Shown here in pieces: positions 1-8,277 of a DNA stretch of 64,000 nt (position 1 is its first letter; each line of letters opens with the position of its first letter). Below the pieces are notes generated by a model. The model was not told the DNA's origin. It did no database searches and saw only the letters and a list, made by a program, of their open reading frames with translations. This DNA is from Prevotella sp. (GTDB taxonomy: Bacteria; Bacteroidota; Bacteroidia; Bacteroidales; Bacteroidaceae): NCBI GenBank assembly GCA_016281815.1, contig JAEEJK010000017.1, forward strand, positions 18,462 through 82,461, given 5' to 3'. The position numbers and the translations under genes were made by a program.

Positions 1-45
1 TGCTACTGGTCCTTCGGGAATTCTTGAATCTATTTTCTTAGTCAT
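1..45 (-). CDS. frdA: fumarate reductase / succinate dehydrogenase flavoprotein subunit, N-terminus only
   Basis: Only the first 15 codons are in the window (MTKKIDSRIPEGPVA). This matches the N-terminus I associate with Bacteroidota fumarate reductase/succinate dehydrogenase flavoproteins. The gene lies 33 bases downstream of frdC on the same strand, the usual cytochrome b - flavoprotein - iron-sulfur order. The rest lies outside the window, so FAD and active-site residues cannot be checked. Confidence 0.75.
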   Translation of the reverse strand, partial: MTKKIDSRIPEGPVA

Positions 46-78
46 GACATTCTAGATTTTAAAGTTGCTGTAAGTGGA

Positions 79-768
79 TTAGAAGGCAGAGCAACAGAGG
101 CTCGGGGCGCACTTGAAAGCAAATGCGAGCACGACGATGAGGAAGCAGACCATAAGGATGGTGACATAGACAAAACCGATGATGCGCCAGCGGTTGAACC
201 ATACCTTACCGCTCCAGCCCAAGGTTTGCATGGCACTCCAGAAACCGTGGGTGAGATGGAGCCAGATGGCAACGAGCCAGATGATGTAGAGCACTACAAA
301 GACAGGATTGGAGAATGTCTCCTTGATCCATGCGAAGCCGTCGCTGGGAGAGTGAAGAGTCTCCATGTCTACGAGTTCGGCGAACATCATGTTGAACCAG
401 AAATTGAAGAGGTGGAGGAGCAGGCCGAGCAGGATGATGATTCCGAGCACGAGCATGTTTTGTGAAGCCCATTCCACCTTTGCAGGTGTGTCGGTCACGG
501 CATAACGCTCACTGCCGCGGGCACGGCGGTTCTGTGCGGTGAGCAGGAATGCATAGACGATGTGGATGACAGCCAGCGCTGCCAGTCCCAATGTAGCCAC
601 TACTGCATACCAGTTGGCACCCAGCAGTTCGCAAATCATGTTGTAGGCCTCTCCTGAGAACAGTGCTGCGATGTTCATGCAGCAGTGGAACGTCAGGAAG
701 AGAATGAGTGCGACGCCGGTGACCGACATCACGACCTTCCTACCGATAGAAGAATTGATTAACCACAT
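79..768 (-). CDS. frdC: fumarate reductase / succinate dehydrogenase cytochrome b subunit
   Basis: This 229-residue integral membrane protein has about five hydrophobic segments. It resembles the diheme cytochrome b anchor of Bacteroidota quinol:fumarate reductase, which passes electrons from menaquinol to the flavoprotein/iron-sulfur subunits in anaerobic succinate formation. Candidate heme-ligand histidines sit inside hydrophobic stretches: H28 in LTFHCC, one in AVIHIV, one in LLLHLF, and the pair in WLHLTHGF. The start at 768 gives MWLINSSIGRKVVMS, the short N-terminal segment usual for this family. The flavoprotein gene follows directly, and a consensus Bacteroidota promoter lies about 130 bases upstream. 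Confidence 0.9.
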   Translation of the reverse strand: MWLINSSIGRKVVMSVTGVALILFLTFHCCMNIAALFSGEAYNMICELLGANWYAVVATLGLAALAVIHIVYAFLLTAQNRRARGSERYAVTDTPAKVEWASQNMLVLGIIILLGLLLHLFNFWFNMMFAELVDMETLHSPSDGFAWIKETFSNPVFVVLYIIWLVAIWLHLTHGFWSAMQTLGWSGKVWFNRWRIIGFVYVTILMVCFLIVVLAFAFKCAPSLCCSAF

Positions 769-894
769 AAATGATTGAGATTTAAAAAATTAGAATTTAG
801 ATAATGAAATTTTCAAGTGTGATAGTATCTTTTTTGGGGTTAATAAGGCTGATAAATCCTCATAAATGGGGATTGACAGACCTGAATTGACATG

Positions 895-925
895 CAAAAA
901 TAATATAATTTTGGGATTATTCAAA
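895..925 (-). promoter_or_regulatory. Bacteroidota-type promoter of frdC
   Basis: On the minus strand TTTG (925-922) is followed after exactly 19 bases by TATTTTTG (902-895). This is a full match to the TTTG / TAnnTTTG consensus of Bacteroidota primary sigma promoters. It implies transcription starting near 889 and a leader of about 120 bases before frdC. Confidence 0.75.
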
Positions 926-956
926 GTATTTTAGAAAAAAAACCGAATATTATGTG

Positions 957-964
957 TACTTTTG
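957..964 (+). promoter_or_regulatory. candidate -7 element for mnmG
   Basis: TACTTTTG matches TAnnTTTG 64 bases before the mnmG start. No good -33 TTTG is present at 19-20 bases, so only the -7 half is supported. It would fire divergently from the frdC promoter. Confidence 0.4.
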
Positions 965-1027
965 CGTGACGAATGAGATGTCGCTTCCATATAACTCATT
1001 ATTTTTGATACCCATAATTCCCGCAAT

Positions 1028-2902
1028 ATGTACAACATGAAATATGATGTCGTGGTGGTAGGCGGTGGCCATGCTGGTTGCGAGGCTGCCACTGCGGCTG
1101 CCAATATGGGTGTGTCGACACTTTTGGTGACGATGGACATGAACAAGATTGCACAGATGAGTTGCAATCCCGCTGTCGGTGGTATAGCCAAGGGTCAGAT
1201 AGTCCGTGAGATTGATGCGCTTGGCGGACAGATGGGTATTGTCACCGATGCCACCGCGATACAGTTCCGCATGCTCAACCGCTCGAAGGGTCCTGCCGTA
1301 TGGAGCCCGCGTGCTCAGTGCGACCGTGGCAAGTTCATCTGGAAATGGCGTGAGGTGCTCGACCATACTCCTCATCTGGACATCTGGCAGGATCAGGTGG
1401 ACGAGTTGCTGGTGGAGAATGGTGAGGCTGTGGGTGTGCACACGATATGGGGCGCCGAGATCCGTACGAAGTGTGTCATCATCACTGCAGGTACTTTTCT
1501 GAATGGTCTGTTGCACATCGGCCGTTGTCAGATACCGGGAGGTCGCATTGCCGAACCTGCCGTGATGCGGCTCACGGAGAGCATCACGCGCCACGGGATC
1601 ACTGCGGCTCGCATGAAGACGGGCACGCCTGTGCGCATCGACCGGCGGTCGGTGCATTTCGAGGACATGGAGATACAGGAGGGAGAGAACGACTTCCACC
1701 GTTTCAGTTTCATGGGCAGCGACCGTCCCTTGCAGCAACTCACTTGTTGGATATGCTACACCAATCCTGAGGTGCATGAGGTGCTGATGGGTGGCATCGC
1801 GGACTCACCGCTCTATAATGGACAGATTCAGAGTATCGGTCCCCGCTATTGTCCTTCGATTGAGACCAAATTGATGACCTTCCCTGAGCGTGAGCAGCAC
1901 ATGCTCTTTCTTGAACCTGAGGGGGAGTCAACCAACGAGATGTATCTGAACGGATTCTCGTCAAGCATGCCGATGGATGTGCAGATAGCGGCGTTGAAGA
2001 AGATTCCCGCACTGCGCGACCTGAAAGTTTACCGTCCTGGCTATGCCATAGAGTATGATTTCTTCGACCCGATGCAACTGAACCATTCTCTGGAGTCGAA
2101 GGTGGTGCCCGGACTGTTCCTGGCTGGTCAGGTGAACGGCACCACAGGTTACGAGGAAGCAGGTGGTCAGGGCACCGTGGCAGGTATCAATGCGGCCATC
2201 CGCTGCGGTGGCGGCGAACCCTTCGTCATGCGCCGTGACGAGAGTTACATCGGCGTGCTCATCGATGACCTGGTGACAAAGGGTGTGGATGAACCTTATC
2301 GGATGTTCACGTCGCGGGCGGAATACCGCATCTTGCTGCGGCAGGATGATGCTGATGCCCGACTGACGGAGCGCTCCTATCAACTGGGTCTTGCGTCCCG
2401 CGAACGCTACGACCGTTGGTTGGTGAAGAAGGAGGCCATCCGACATATCATTGATATTTGTGAGAAGTCGCATATCCGTCCCAAGGAGGTGAACGGCATG
2501 CTGGAATCACTGGGCACTACCCCACTCCAGTATGGATGCAAGGCTGTCGACCTGTTGGGACGTCCGCAGGTGTCTTTGAAAGAACTCATGCAGATGGTGC
2601 CTGCGTTGGCTGAGGCGGTCAATTCTCTGTCTGACCGGCGTGAGGAGATTGCTGAGGCTGCCGAGGTGCTGATGAAATACAAAGGGTATATCGAGCGCGA
2701 GCGCATGGTGGCTGACAAGATGAGACGTTTGGAGGATATCAAGATAAGAGGTCATTTCGATTACCCCAATATGACACAAATTTCCATTGAGGCTCGTCAA
2801 AAACTGGCTCGGGTCAATCCCGAGACTCTGGCGCAGGCAAGCCGCATCCCTGGTGTGTCGCCCAGTGACATCAACGCCATGCTGGTGCTGATGGGAAGAT
2901 AA
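1028..2902 (+). CDS. mnmG: tRNA uridine-5-carboxymethylaminomethyl modification enzyme MnmG
   Basis: A 624-residue FAD protein of standard family length. With MnmE it builds the cmnm5 group on U34 of tRNAs reading split codon boxes. The N-terminus carries the dinucleotide-binding motif GGGHAGCEAA (residues 12-21). The NPAVGGIAKG block and the second GidA signature, AGQVNGTTGYEEAGGQGT (around residue 366), are both present. The C-terminal helical MnmE/tRNA-binding part ends in the typical IPGVSPSDINAML. The start at 1028 (MYNMKYD) is used, and ATG 1037 is an alternative. Genes of this family are often near the replication origin, which fits the parS site just downstream. Confidence 0.97.
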   Translation: MYNMKYDVVVVGGGHAGCEAATAAANMGVSTLLVTMDMNKIAQMSCNPAVGGIAKGQIVREIDALGGQMGIVTDATAIQFRMLNRSKGPAVWSPRAQCDRGKFIWKWREVLDHTPHLDIWQDQVDELLVENGEAVGVHTIWGAEIRTKCVIITAGTFLNGLLHIGRCQIPGGRIAEPAVMRLTESITRHGITAARMKTGTPVRIDRRSVHFEDMEIQEGENDFHRFSFMGSDRPLQQLTCWICYTNPEVHEVLMGGIADSPLYNGQIQSIGPRYCPSIETKLMTFPEREQHMLFLEPEGESTNEMYLNGFSSSMPMDVQIAALKKIPALRDLKVYRPGYAIEYDFFDPMQLNHSLESKVVPGLFLAGQVNGTTGYEEAGGQGTVAGINAAIRCGGGEPFVMRRDESYIGVLIDDLVTKGVDEPYRMFTSRAEYRILLRQDDADARLTERSYQLGLASRERYDRWLVKKEAIRHIIDICEKSHIRPKEVNGMLESLGTTPLQYGCKAVDLLGRPQVSLKELMQMVPALAEAVNSLSDRREEIAEAAEVLMKYKGYIERERMVADKMRRLEDIKIRGHFDYPNMTQISIEARQKLARVNPETLAQASRIPGVSPSDINAMLVLMGR

Positions 2903-2910
2903 TAATTTTG
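2903..2910 (+). promoter_or_regulatory. candidate -7 element upstream of apt
   Basis: TAATTTTG, a TAnnTTTG match, begins directly after the mnmG stop codon. The predicted start would be near 2917, so the parS palindrome would lie in the apt leader. No clear -33 TTTG is present. Confidence 0.35.
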
Positions 2911-2924
2911 TAAAATATTTTTAT

Positions 2925-2940
2925 TGTTTCACGTGAAACA
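2925..2940. other. parS: parS-like ParB binding site (perfect)
   Basis: TGTTTCACGTGAAACA is a perfect 16-base palindrome and fits the widely conserved bacterial parS sequence bound by ParB/Spo0J. It sits in the mnmG-apt gap. A 14/16 match occurs at 7336-7351. Such sites cluster around the chromosomal origin. The assignment rests on motif identity; parA/parB are not in the window. Confidence 0.8.
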
Positions 2941-2964
2941 TTCAAACATAAACAACATAAGAAA

Positions 2965-3495
2965 ATGAACAACAAGGTATTATTGGAGAATCTCCGCAGC
3001 ATTCCTGACTTTCCTGTGCCGGGAATCAATTTCAGGGATGTGACCACCCTTTTCAAGAACGCAGAGTGCTTGCAGATCATGGTGGATGAACTTTATGAGA
3101 TCTACAAGGACAAGGGCATCACTAAGATTGTGGGCATCGAGAGCCGCGGCTTTGTGATGGCATCCGCCCTCGCCGTCAGGTTGGGTGCCGGCATCGTGCT
3201 GTGCCGCAAACCCGGAAAGTTGCCTGCCAAGACCGTGCAGGAAACCTACACGAAGGAGTATGGCACCGACACCATCGAAATCCATGAGGATGCCATCACA
3301 TCCGACGACATCGTTCTCCTCCACGACGACCTCCTCGCCACCGGTGGAACGATGAAGGCCGCCCTCAACCTCGTCAATAAGTTCCACCCCAAGAAAACCT
3401 ATATGAACTTCCTGATCGAACTGGTCAACGAGGGTCTCAATGGTCGTCAGATTTTCGGCGACGAGATAGAGATTACCACGCTCATCGAGGTGTAG
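2965..3495 (+). CDS. apt: adenine phosphoribosyltransferase
   Basis: A 176-residue type I phosphoribosyltransferase converting adenine and PRPP to AMP in purine salvage. The PRPP-binding loop VLLHDDLLATGGT lies at about residues 117-129, and the GIESRGF block typical of bacterial Apt is present near residue 53. The length is standard. It is followed after 11 bases by uvrC on the same strand, so the two are probably co-transcribed. Confidence 0.96.
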   Translation: MNNKVLLENLRSIPDFPVPGINFRDVTTLFKNAECLQIMVDELYEIYKDKGITKIVGIESRGFVMASALAVRLGAGIVLCRKPGKLPAKTVQETYTKEYGTDTIEIHEDAITSDDIVLLHDDLLATGGTMKAALNLVNKFHPKKTYMNFLIELVNEGLNGRQIFGDEIEITTLIEV

Positions 3496-3506
3496 CATAA
3501 ACGGGC

Positions 3507-5333
3507 ATGACTGACAAGCAGGAACTGAGGGAAAGGCTCAAGAATATCGTAGACAATATGCCAGAGCAGCCCGGTAGTTATCAATACTGGGATGAGGATG
3601 GCGTCATCATCTACGTGGGCAAGGCCAAAAATCTGAAGCGACGTGTGGCTTCCTATTTTCATAAGGAGGTAGACCGCTTCAAAACCAAAGTGCTTGTCAG
3701 TAAGATACGCAATATCACCTATACCGTCGTAAAGACAGAGGAGGATGCCCTGCTGCTGGAGAACAGTCTTATCAAAAAGTATAAGCCTCGCTACAATGTG
3801 TTGCTCAAAGATGGAAAGACCTACCCCAGCATCTGTGTCACCAATGAGCCTTTCCCTCGAATTTTCAAAACTCGCACCATCAACCCCAAATGGGGTACCT
3901 ATTTCGGACCTTACAGCAATGGGACGTCGATGGCGGTCATGCTTGAACTGATCAGGAAAATCTTTAAACCACGGCCCTGCAACACACCTATCCTCCCGGA
4001 AAAAATCAAGGAGGGAAAATACAAACCTTGCCTGAAATACCACATCCATATCTGTGATGCTCCCTGCATAGGACGGCAAACCATGGAGGACTATCAGGAG
4101 AAAATCAAGATGGCGCGTGAGATTCTCAAAGGCAACACTCGTGACCTGCTCCGGCAACTCCAGGCCGTGATGATGCAGAAGGCGGCCGAACTGAAGTTTG
4201 AGGAGGCTGAATCCATCAAACAGTTGTTGGTGATTCTCGACAATTACTGTGCCAAGAGCGAGGTGGTGAGTCATACCATCAACAATATTGATGTGTTCAG
4301 TATCACCAACGATGACCACCGGGGCACTGCTTTTGTCAATTACATGCATGTGACCAACGGCAGCATCAACCAAGCCTTCACCATCGAGTACAAGCGAAAA
4401 TTGGAGGAGAGCGACGCCGAGTTGCTTGCGATGGCCATCCCTGAAATACGGAAACGGTTCAACAGCACAGCACGTGAGATTGTCGTGCCTTTCTCCCTTG
4501 AGTGGAAACCTGAGGGTGTGGAACTGCTCATCCCGCAGCGGGGGGACAAAAAGCATCTGCTCGAACTCTCTGAGATGAATGGCAGACAATATAAGGTTGA
4601 CAGGATGAAGCAGACCGAGAAACTCAACCCTGAGCAGCGCCAGACACGTCTGATGAAGGAATTGCAGACGGCCCTGAAATTGCCAAAACTGCCCTATCAG
4701 ATAGAGTGCTTCGACAACTCCAACATCAGCGGTACGGATGCCGTGGCCGCTTGTGTGGTATTCAAGGCGATGCGCCCAAGCAAGAAAGACTACCGCAAAT
4801 ACAATATAAAGACGGTGGTCGGTCCTGACGACTATGCCTCAATGCAGGAGGTGGTGCGCCGCCGATATTCCCGCATGCAGGAAGAGGGCACTCCCCTACC
4901 CGACCTCATCATCACCGACGGAGGAAAAGGTCAGATGGAGGTGGTCAGACAGGTGGTGGAGGATGAACTGCACCTCGACATTGCCATCGCAGGATTGGCG
5001 AAGGACAACCGTCACCGCACCAATGAACTGCTGTTTGGCTTCCCTCCTGTGGTCATTGGCATGAAGACGGACAGCGAACTGTTTCATATCCTTACCCAGA
5101 TACAAGACGAGGTGCACCGCTATGCCATCAAATTCCACCGTGACAAACGGAGCAAGCACGCCCTGACATCAGAACTGGATGAGATACAGGGAATAGGTCC
5201 CAAAACCAAGGAATCACTCCTGAAAAAATTCCGTTCGGTAAAACGAATCAGGACGGCCTCCATGGAAGAACTCACATCTGTGGTGGGTCCGGCAAAGGCG
5301 AAAATCATCTTTGAGGCAGTGCATAGTGCATAG
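3507..5333 (+). CDS. uvrC: excinuclease ABC subunit C
   Basis: A 608-residue nuclease making the two incisions of nucleotide excision repair in the UvrB-DNA complex. An N-terminal GIY-YIG domain (about 18-95; VIIYVGKAKNLKRRV) makes the 3' cut. A UVR motif (around 225-260; KFEEAESIKQLL) binds UvrB. An RNase H-like domain for the 5' cut carries acidic residues in CFDNSNISGT (about residue 397) and ITDGGKGQ. A C-terminal helix-hairpin-helix ends the protein (EIQGIGPKTKESLL). All domains appear intact. Confidence 0.97.
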   Translation: MTDKQELRERLKNIVDNMPEQPGSYQYWDEDGVIIYVGKAKNLKRRVASYFHKEVDRFKTKVLVSKIRNITYTVVKTEEDALLLENSLIKKYKPRYNVLLKDGKTYPSICVTNEPFPRIFKTRTINPKWGTYFGPYSNGTSMAVMLELIRKIFKPRPCNTPILPEKIKEGKYKPCLKYHIHICDAPCIGRQTMEDYQEKIKMAREILKGNTRDLLRQLQAVMMQKAAELKFEEAESIKQLLVILDNYCAKSEVVSHTINNIDVFSITNDDHRGTAFVNYMHVTNGSINQAFTIEYKRKLEESDAELLAMAIPEIRKRFNSTAREIVVPFSLEWKPEGVELLIPQRGDKKHLLELSEMNGRQYKVDRMKQTEKLNPEQRQTRLMKELQTALKLPKLPYQIECFDNSNISGTDAVAACVVFKAMRPSKKDYRKYNIKTVVGPDDYASMQEVVRRRYSRMQEEGTPLPDLIITDGGKGQMEVVRQVVEDELHLDIAIAGLAKDNRHRTNELLFGFPPVVIGMKTDSELFHILTQIQDEVHRYAIKFHRDKRSKHALTSELDEIQGIGPKTKESLLKKFRSVKRIRTASMEELTSVVGPAKAKIIFEAVHSA

Positions 5334-5342
5334 TTGGTGGTT

Positions 5343-5363
5343 TTTGAGAGATTTTTTCTCAAA
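5343..5363. other. short hairpin after uvrC
   Basis: TTTGAGA (5343-5349) and TCTCAAA (5357-5363) form a 7-bp stem around a T-rich loop, 10 bases after the uvrC stop. It may be a weak terminator. It lies immediately before the dtd promoter. Confidence 0.3.
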
Positions 5364-5366
5364 TCC

Positions 5367-5397
5367 TTTGCATTGCAGCAACTTTTTGCTAATTTTG
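5367..5397 (+). promoter_or_regulatory. Bacteroidota-type promoter of dtd
   Basis: TTTG (5367-5370), a 19-base spacer and TAATTTTG (5390-5397) fully match the TTTG / TAnnTTTG consensus. Transcription would begin near 5404, which places the CTCACCY heptad array (5426-5493) inside the dtd leader. Confidence 0.7.
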
Positions 5398-5425
5398 CTT
5401 TCTGAAGCATCAACCCATATCAAAT

Positions 5426-5493
5426 CTCTCACCCCTTACCTCACCCCTCACCCCTCACCTCTCACCTCACACCCCTCACCTCTCACCCCTCAC
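5426..5493 (+). repeat. tandem heptad array, unit CTCACCY
   Basis: About ten imperfect tandem 7-mers (CTCTCAC, CCCTCAC and similar; one shortened unit) run between the dtd promoter and the dtd start, stopping four bases before ATG 5498. They fill the ribosome-binding position, and no Shine-Dalgarno-like sequence is visible. The same family precedes the gene at 36375. Confidence 0.85.
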
Positions 5494-5497
5494 TACT

Positions 5498-5950
5498 ATG
5501 AGACTAGTTATCCAAAGAGCATCGCACGCGTCAGTGACCATTGACGGACAAAAGAAGTCGCAGATAGGCTGCGGCCTGGTCATTCTTGTTGGCATTTGTG
5601 ATGAGGATACCGAGGAAGATATCGACTGGTTGGTGAGAAAAGTGACCATGCTGAGGGTTTTCGACGATGAAAATGGTGTGATGAACCGTTCGGTGATGGA
5701 TGTGGGCGGCGATATTATGGTCGTCAGCCAGTTCACCCTCTTTGCATCCTACAAGAAAGGCAACCGTCCTTCATGGATCAAGGCCTCCCACCCTACCCTT
5801 GCCATCCCACTATATGAGATGTTCTGCGGGCGTCTGTCGGCTGCTCTGGGCAAGCCCGTCGCCACAGGAGAGTTTGGTGCTGATATGAAAGTGGAACTTG
5901 TCAATGATGGTCCGGTGACCATCTGTATGGACACAAAGAATAAGGAATGA
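5498..5950 (+). CDS. dtd: D-aminoacyl-tRNA deacylase
   Basis: A 150-residue Dtd homodimer-type protein that hydrolyses D-aminoacyl-tRNA (and glycyl-tRNA-Ala) as translation proofreading. The N-terminus MRLVIQRASHASVTI is characteristic. The SQFTLFASYKKGNRPSW block and the cross-subunit Gly-Pro motif (G138-P139 in NDGPVTI) are present. Full standard length. It is followed two bases later by the MazG-like gene. Confidence 0.95.
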   Translation: MRLVIQRASHASVTIDGQKKSQIGCGLVILVGICDEDTEEDIDWLVRKVTMLRVFDDENGVMNRSVMDVGGDIMVVSQFTLFASYKKGNRPSWIKASHPTLAIPLYEMFCGRLSAALGKPVATGEFGADMKVELVNDGPVTICMDTKNKE

Positions 5951-5951
5951 G

Positions 5952-6293
5952 ATGAAAGCAAATGATGTAACCATCCGCGACATGCAGCGTATTGTCGACC
6001 AATGGGTCAGAGAATATGGCGTGAGATATTTCTCAGAACTCACCAATATGGCCTGCCTGACAGAGGAAGTGGGTGAGTTGGCCCGTGTGATGGCAAGACA
6101 ATATGGCGACCAAAGTTTTAAGGCTGGAGAATGCGCCAATCTTGGGGAGGAAATGGCAGATGTGCTCTTTGTACTTGTTTGTCTCGCCAATCAGACGGAT
6201 GTCAATCTCACCGAAGAGTTCCACAAAACCATGGAGAAGAAAACCAACAGAGACAGTTTGAGGCATATCGCCAATCCAAAACTGAAAGCATAA
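5952..6293 (+). CDS. MazG-like nucleotide pyrophosphohydrolase
   Basis: A 113-residue all-helical protein with the MazG-type metal-binding acidic pattern EEVGEL near residue 38 and LGEEMADVLF around residue 68. Such single-domain members hydrolyse non-canonical or excess (d)NTPs, so a house-cleaning role is likely. The exact substrate cannot be read from sequence. It starts one base after the dtd stop, and deoC follows 22 bases on, so an operon dtd-mazG-deoC is likely. Confidence 0.85.
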   Translation: MKANDVTIRDMQRIVDQWVREYGVRYFSELTNMACLTEEVGELARVMARQYGDQSFKAGECANLGEEMADVLFVLVCLANQTDVNLTEEFHKTMEKKTNRDSLRHIANPKLKA

Positions 6294-6315
6294 TGTAACT
6301 TAAATCCTATATTTT

Positions 6316-7224
6316 ATGAAACTAAAGAAAGAAGGTGCTCCCATGAGCAAGTATGAAGAAGTATTGAAGAAATACGATTGTGATCTTGATGATCAGAAAG
6401 TAGCAGAGGCAGTCAAGAAAATCATCGAGGAAAAAGTACCTGAGAATGATACTTTGGAAGTCAAGAAATTCCTGATGGGAAGTGTGGAACTGACCTCACT
6501 CAGTACCACAGACTCCGACCAGAGCATCATGGCATTTACACAAAAAGTCAATGATTTTGATGACGCCTACCCTGCCCTACCCCATGTCGCCACTATCTGT
6601 GTCTATCCTTGTTTTGCCAGTGTGGTGAGCAATACACTGGATGTAGAGGGTGTGGAAATCGCCTGCGTTTCGGGCAGTTTTCCTTCATCACAGGCTCTTA
6701 TTGAGGTGAAAGTGGCCGAGACCGCTCTCGCTGTGAAGGACGGTGCCACTGAAATAGATATTGTCATGCCTGTGGGCAAGTTCCTCTGTGGTGACTACGA
6801 GGGTGTATGCGATGACATCAGCGAGATGAAAAATGCCTGTGGTGACAAAGCCATGAAAGTCATCCTTGAAACGGGTTGCCTGAAGACCGCTGCAAACATC
6901 AAAAAAGCCTCTATCCTATCCATGTATGCCGGTGGTGACTATATCAAGACATCCACAGGAAAACTGAGTCCTGCCGCTACACCTGAGGCTGCATACGTGA
7001 TGTGCCAGGCCATCAAGGAATACTATGACGAGACAGGTATTCAGATTGGTTTCAAACCTGCCGGTGGTCTCAATACCGTCAACGATGCCTTGATTTACTA
7101 CACCATTGTCAAGGAAATTCTCGGTGAACAATGGCTCACCAACAAGTGGTTCCGCCTGGGCACAAGCCGCCTTGCCAATTTGCTGCTCAGTGAGGTCACG
7201 GGCGAAGAAGTGAAATTCTTCTGA
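6316..7224 (+). CDS. deoC: deoxyribose-phosphate aldolase
   Basis: A 302-residue class I aldolase cleaving 2-deoxyribose-5-phosphate to glyceraldehyde-3-phosphate and acetaldehyde in deoxynucleoside catabolism. The Schiff-base lysine is K211 in YIKTSTGK. The ATEIDIVMPVG strand supplies the conserved aspartate, and the FKPAGG strand supplies the second lysine. ATG 6343 (MSKYEEVL) is an equally plausible start that removes nine residues. The gene ends at a strong bidirectional terminator shared with the convergent polyprenyl synthase gene. Confidence 0.95.
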   Translation: MKLKKEGAPMSKYEEVLKKYDCDLDDQKVAEAVKKIIEEKVPENDTLEVKKFLMGSVELTSLSTTDSDQSIMAFTQKVNDFDDAYPALPHVATICVYPCFASVVSNTLDVEGVEIACVSGSFPSSQALIEVKVAETALAVKDGATEIDIVMPVGKFLCGDYEGVCDDISEMKNACGDKAMKVILETGCLKTAANIKKASILSMYAGGDYIKTSTGKLSPAATPEAAYVMCQAIKEYYDETGIQIGFKPAGGLNTVNDALIYYTIVKEILGEQWLTNKWFRLGTSRLANLLLSEVTGEEVKFF

Positions 7225-7251
7225 TTAGAAAGATTTGAACGAAGAAAAATG

Positions 7252-7284
7252 AAAAAACTGATTTCTTTTGGAAATCAGTTTTTT
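7252..7284. terminator. bidirectional intrinsic terminator between deoC and the prenyl synthase gene
   Basis: Perfect 14-bp arms AAAAAACTGATTTC (7252-7265) and GAAATCAGTTTTTT (7271-7284) enclose a 5-base loop, with A/T tracts at both ends. It serves both convergent genes. The stop codon of the prenyl synthase gene (7277-7275) lies inside the stem. Confidence 0.85.
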
Positions 7285-8252
7285 CTTAATGCTACAAATT
7301 CCAAATAATGAGTGAGCGCATCTCGGATATCAGATTGTTTCACGTGAAAATCGATATATTGCCTTGCCTGCCCACTGATATCATTCATTTTTTGCTCAGC
7401 ATAGTCGATACCGCCATTCACTTTGGCAAAGTCTACAAGAACGGCTATCTCATCACTGTTGATGGTGCCGTTTTTCACTTTCCTGGCAAGCCGGTACATG
7501 GACTCATAGCCTGAGTTTTTCAGGGCAAAGATGACGGGAAGAGTCAGTTTTCCCTCTGCCATGTCATTGCCGGTGGGTTTGCCGATTTCCTTGGAGTCGA
7601 AATAATCGAAAATGTCATCACGGATCTGGAAAATCATTCCGATGGCCTTTCCAAACTCAAAGGCTGCCTTGGCTTCCTCTGCTGAAGCACCGACGGAGAG
7701 AGCACCGTTTTGGGCACAAGTGGCGAATAAGGAGGCCGTTTTCTTGTCGATGACTTGGTAGTAAACTTCCTCTGATATGCCTTCATCCTTGAAATTATTC
7801 ATCTGAAGAAGTTCACCGCTCGACAGTGTGCGACCCAGTTGGGCCAAACTGGTAATAATCTCCGTATTGGATGTCTGCGAAACATAGTAAAGGGCTGTGG
7901 ACAGGATATAGTCGCCCACAAGTACAGCCACTTTGTTGTTGAAAGAAGCGTTGACGGAAGGCTGGCCACGGCGTTCTCCGCTCTCGTCCACCACATCGTC
8001 ATGTACCAGACTGGCGGTGTGGAGCAACTCCAATCCCACGGCGGAATATTGGGTGGTCCTGTTGATCTCACCATAATTCTTTGCCATGAGAAGTGTGAGG
8101 ATGGGCCGCATCCGCTTTCCACCTCTTTTCCGGATATGCTGAAGGGTGTCGCTGAGCAGGCCATCAGTGTGTGAAAGAGACTCGTCGAAGATTCTGACAA
8201 ACTCCGACAATTCTGTTTCTATAGGCTGTCTGATCAATGATAGATGATCCAT
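7275..8252 (-). CDS. polyprenyl (all-trans) diphosphate synthase
   Basis: A 325-residue isoprenyl diphosphate synthase that condenses IPP with allylic diphosphates, most likely for the menaquinone side chain. Both aspartate-rich motifs are intact: D85-D86-x-x-D89 (HDDVVDES) and D212-D213-x-x-D216 (RDDIFDYFD). The GGKRMRP block is at the expected N-terminal place. ATG 8252 (MDHLSLI) is chosen: the frame is open to 8345, but that extension crosses the intergenic promoter zone and is not family-like. Product chain length cannot be told from sequence. A near-perfect parS site lies in the 3' coding part. Confidence 0.9.
   Translation of the reverse strand: MDHLSLIRQPIETELSEFVRIFDESLSHTDGLLSDTLQHIRKRGGKRMRPILTLLMAKNYGEINRTTQYSAVGLELLHTASLVHDDVVDESGERRGQPSVNASFNNKVAVLVGDYILSTALYYVSQTSNTEIITSLAQLGRTLSSGELLQMNNFKDEGISEEVYYQVIDKKTASLFATCAQNGALSVGASAEEAKAAFEFGKAIGMIFQIRDDIFDYFDSKEIGKPTGNDMAEGKLTLPVIFALKNSGYESMYRLARKVKNGTINSDEIAVLVDFAKVNGGIDYAEQKMNDISGQARQYIDFHVKQSDIRDALTHYLEFVALRKN
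7336..7351. other. parS: second parS-like site (14/16), inside the prenyl synthase gene
   Basis: TGTTTCACGTGAAAAT differs from the perfect palindrome at 2925 only in its last two bases. It lies in coding sequence, as parS sites often do, 4.4 kb from the first site. Confidence 0.65.
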
Positions 8253-8269
8253 TGTATTGAATTTTGAGA

Positions 8270-8277
8270 CAAAATTA
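8270..8277 (-). promoter_or_regulatory. candidate -7 element of the prenyl synthase gene
   Basis: On the minus strand TAATTTTG (8277-8270) matches TAnnTTTG, 18 bases before the chosen start at 8252. The -33 region is AT-rich without TTTG. It supports ATG 8252 over upstream starts. Confidence 0.45.

Noticed and set aside
5311..5544. A 77-codon plus-strand frame across the uvrC-dtd gap
   Set aside because: Its product is largely translation of the CTCACCY repeat, and it overlaps the dtd start in another frame.
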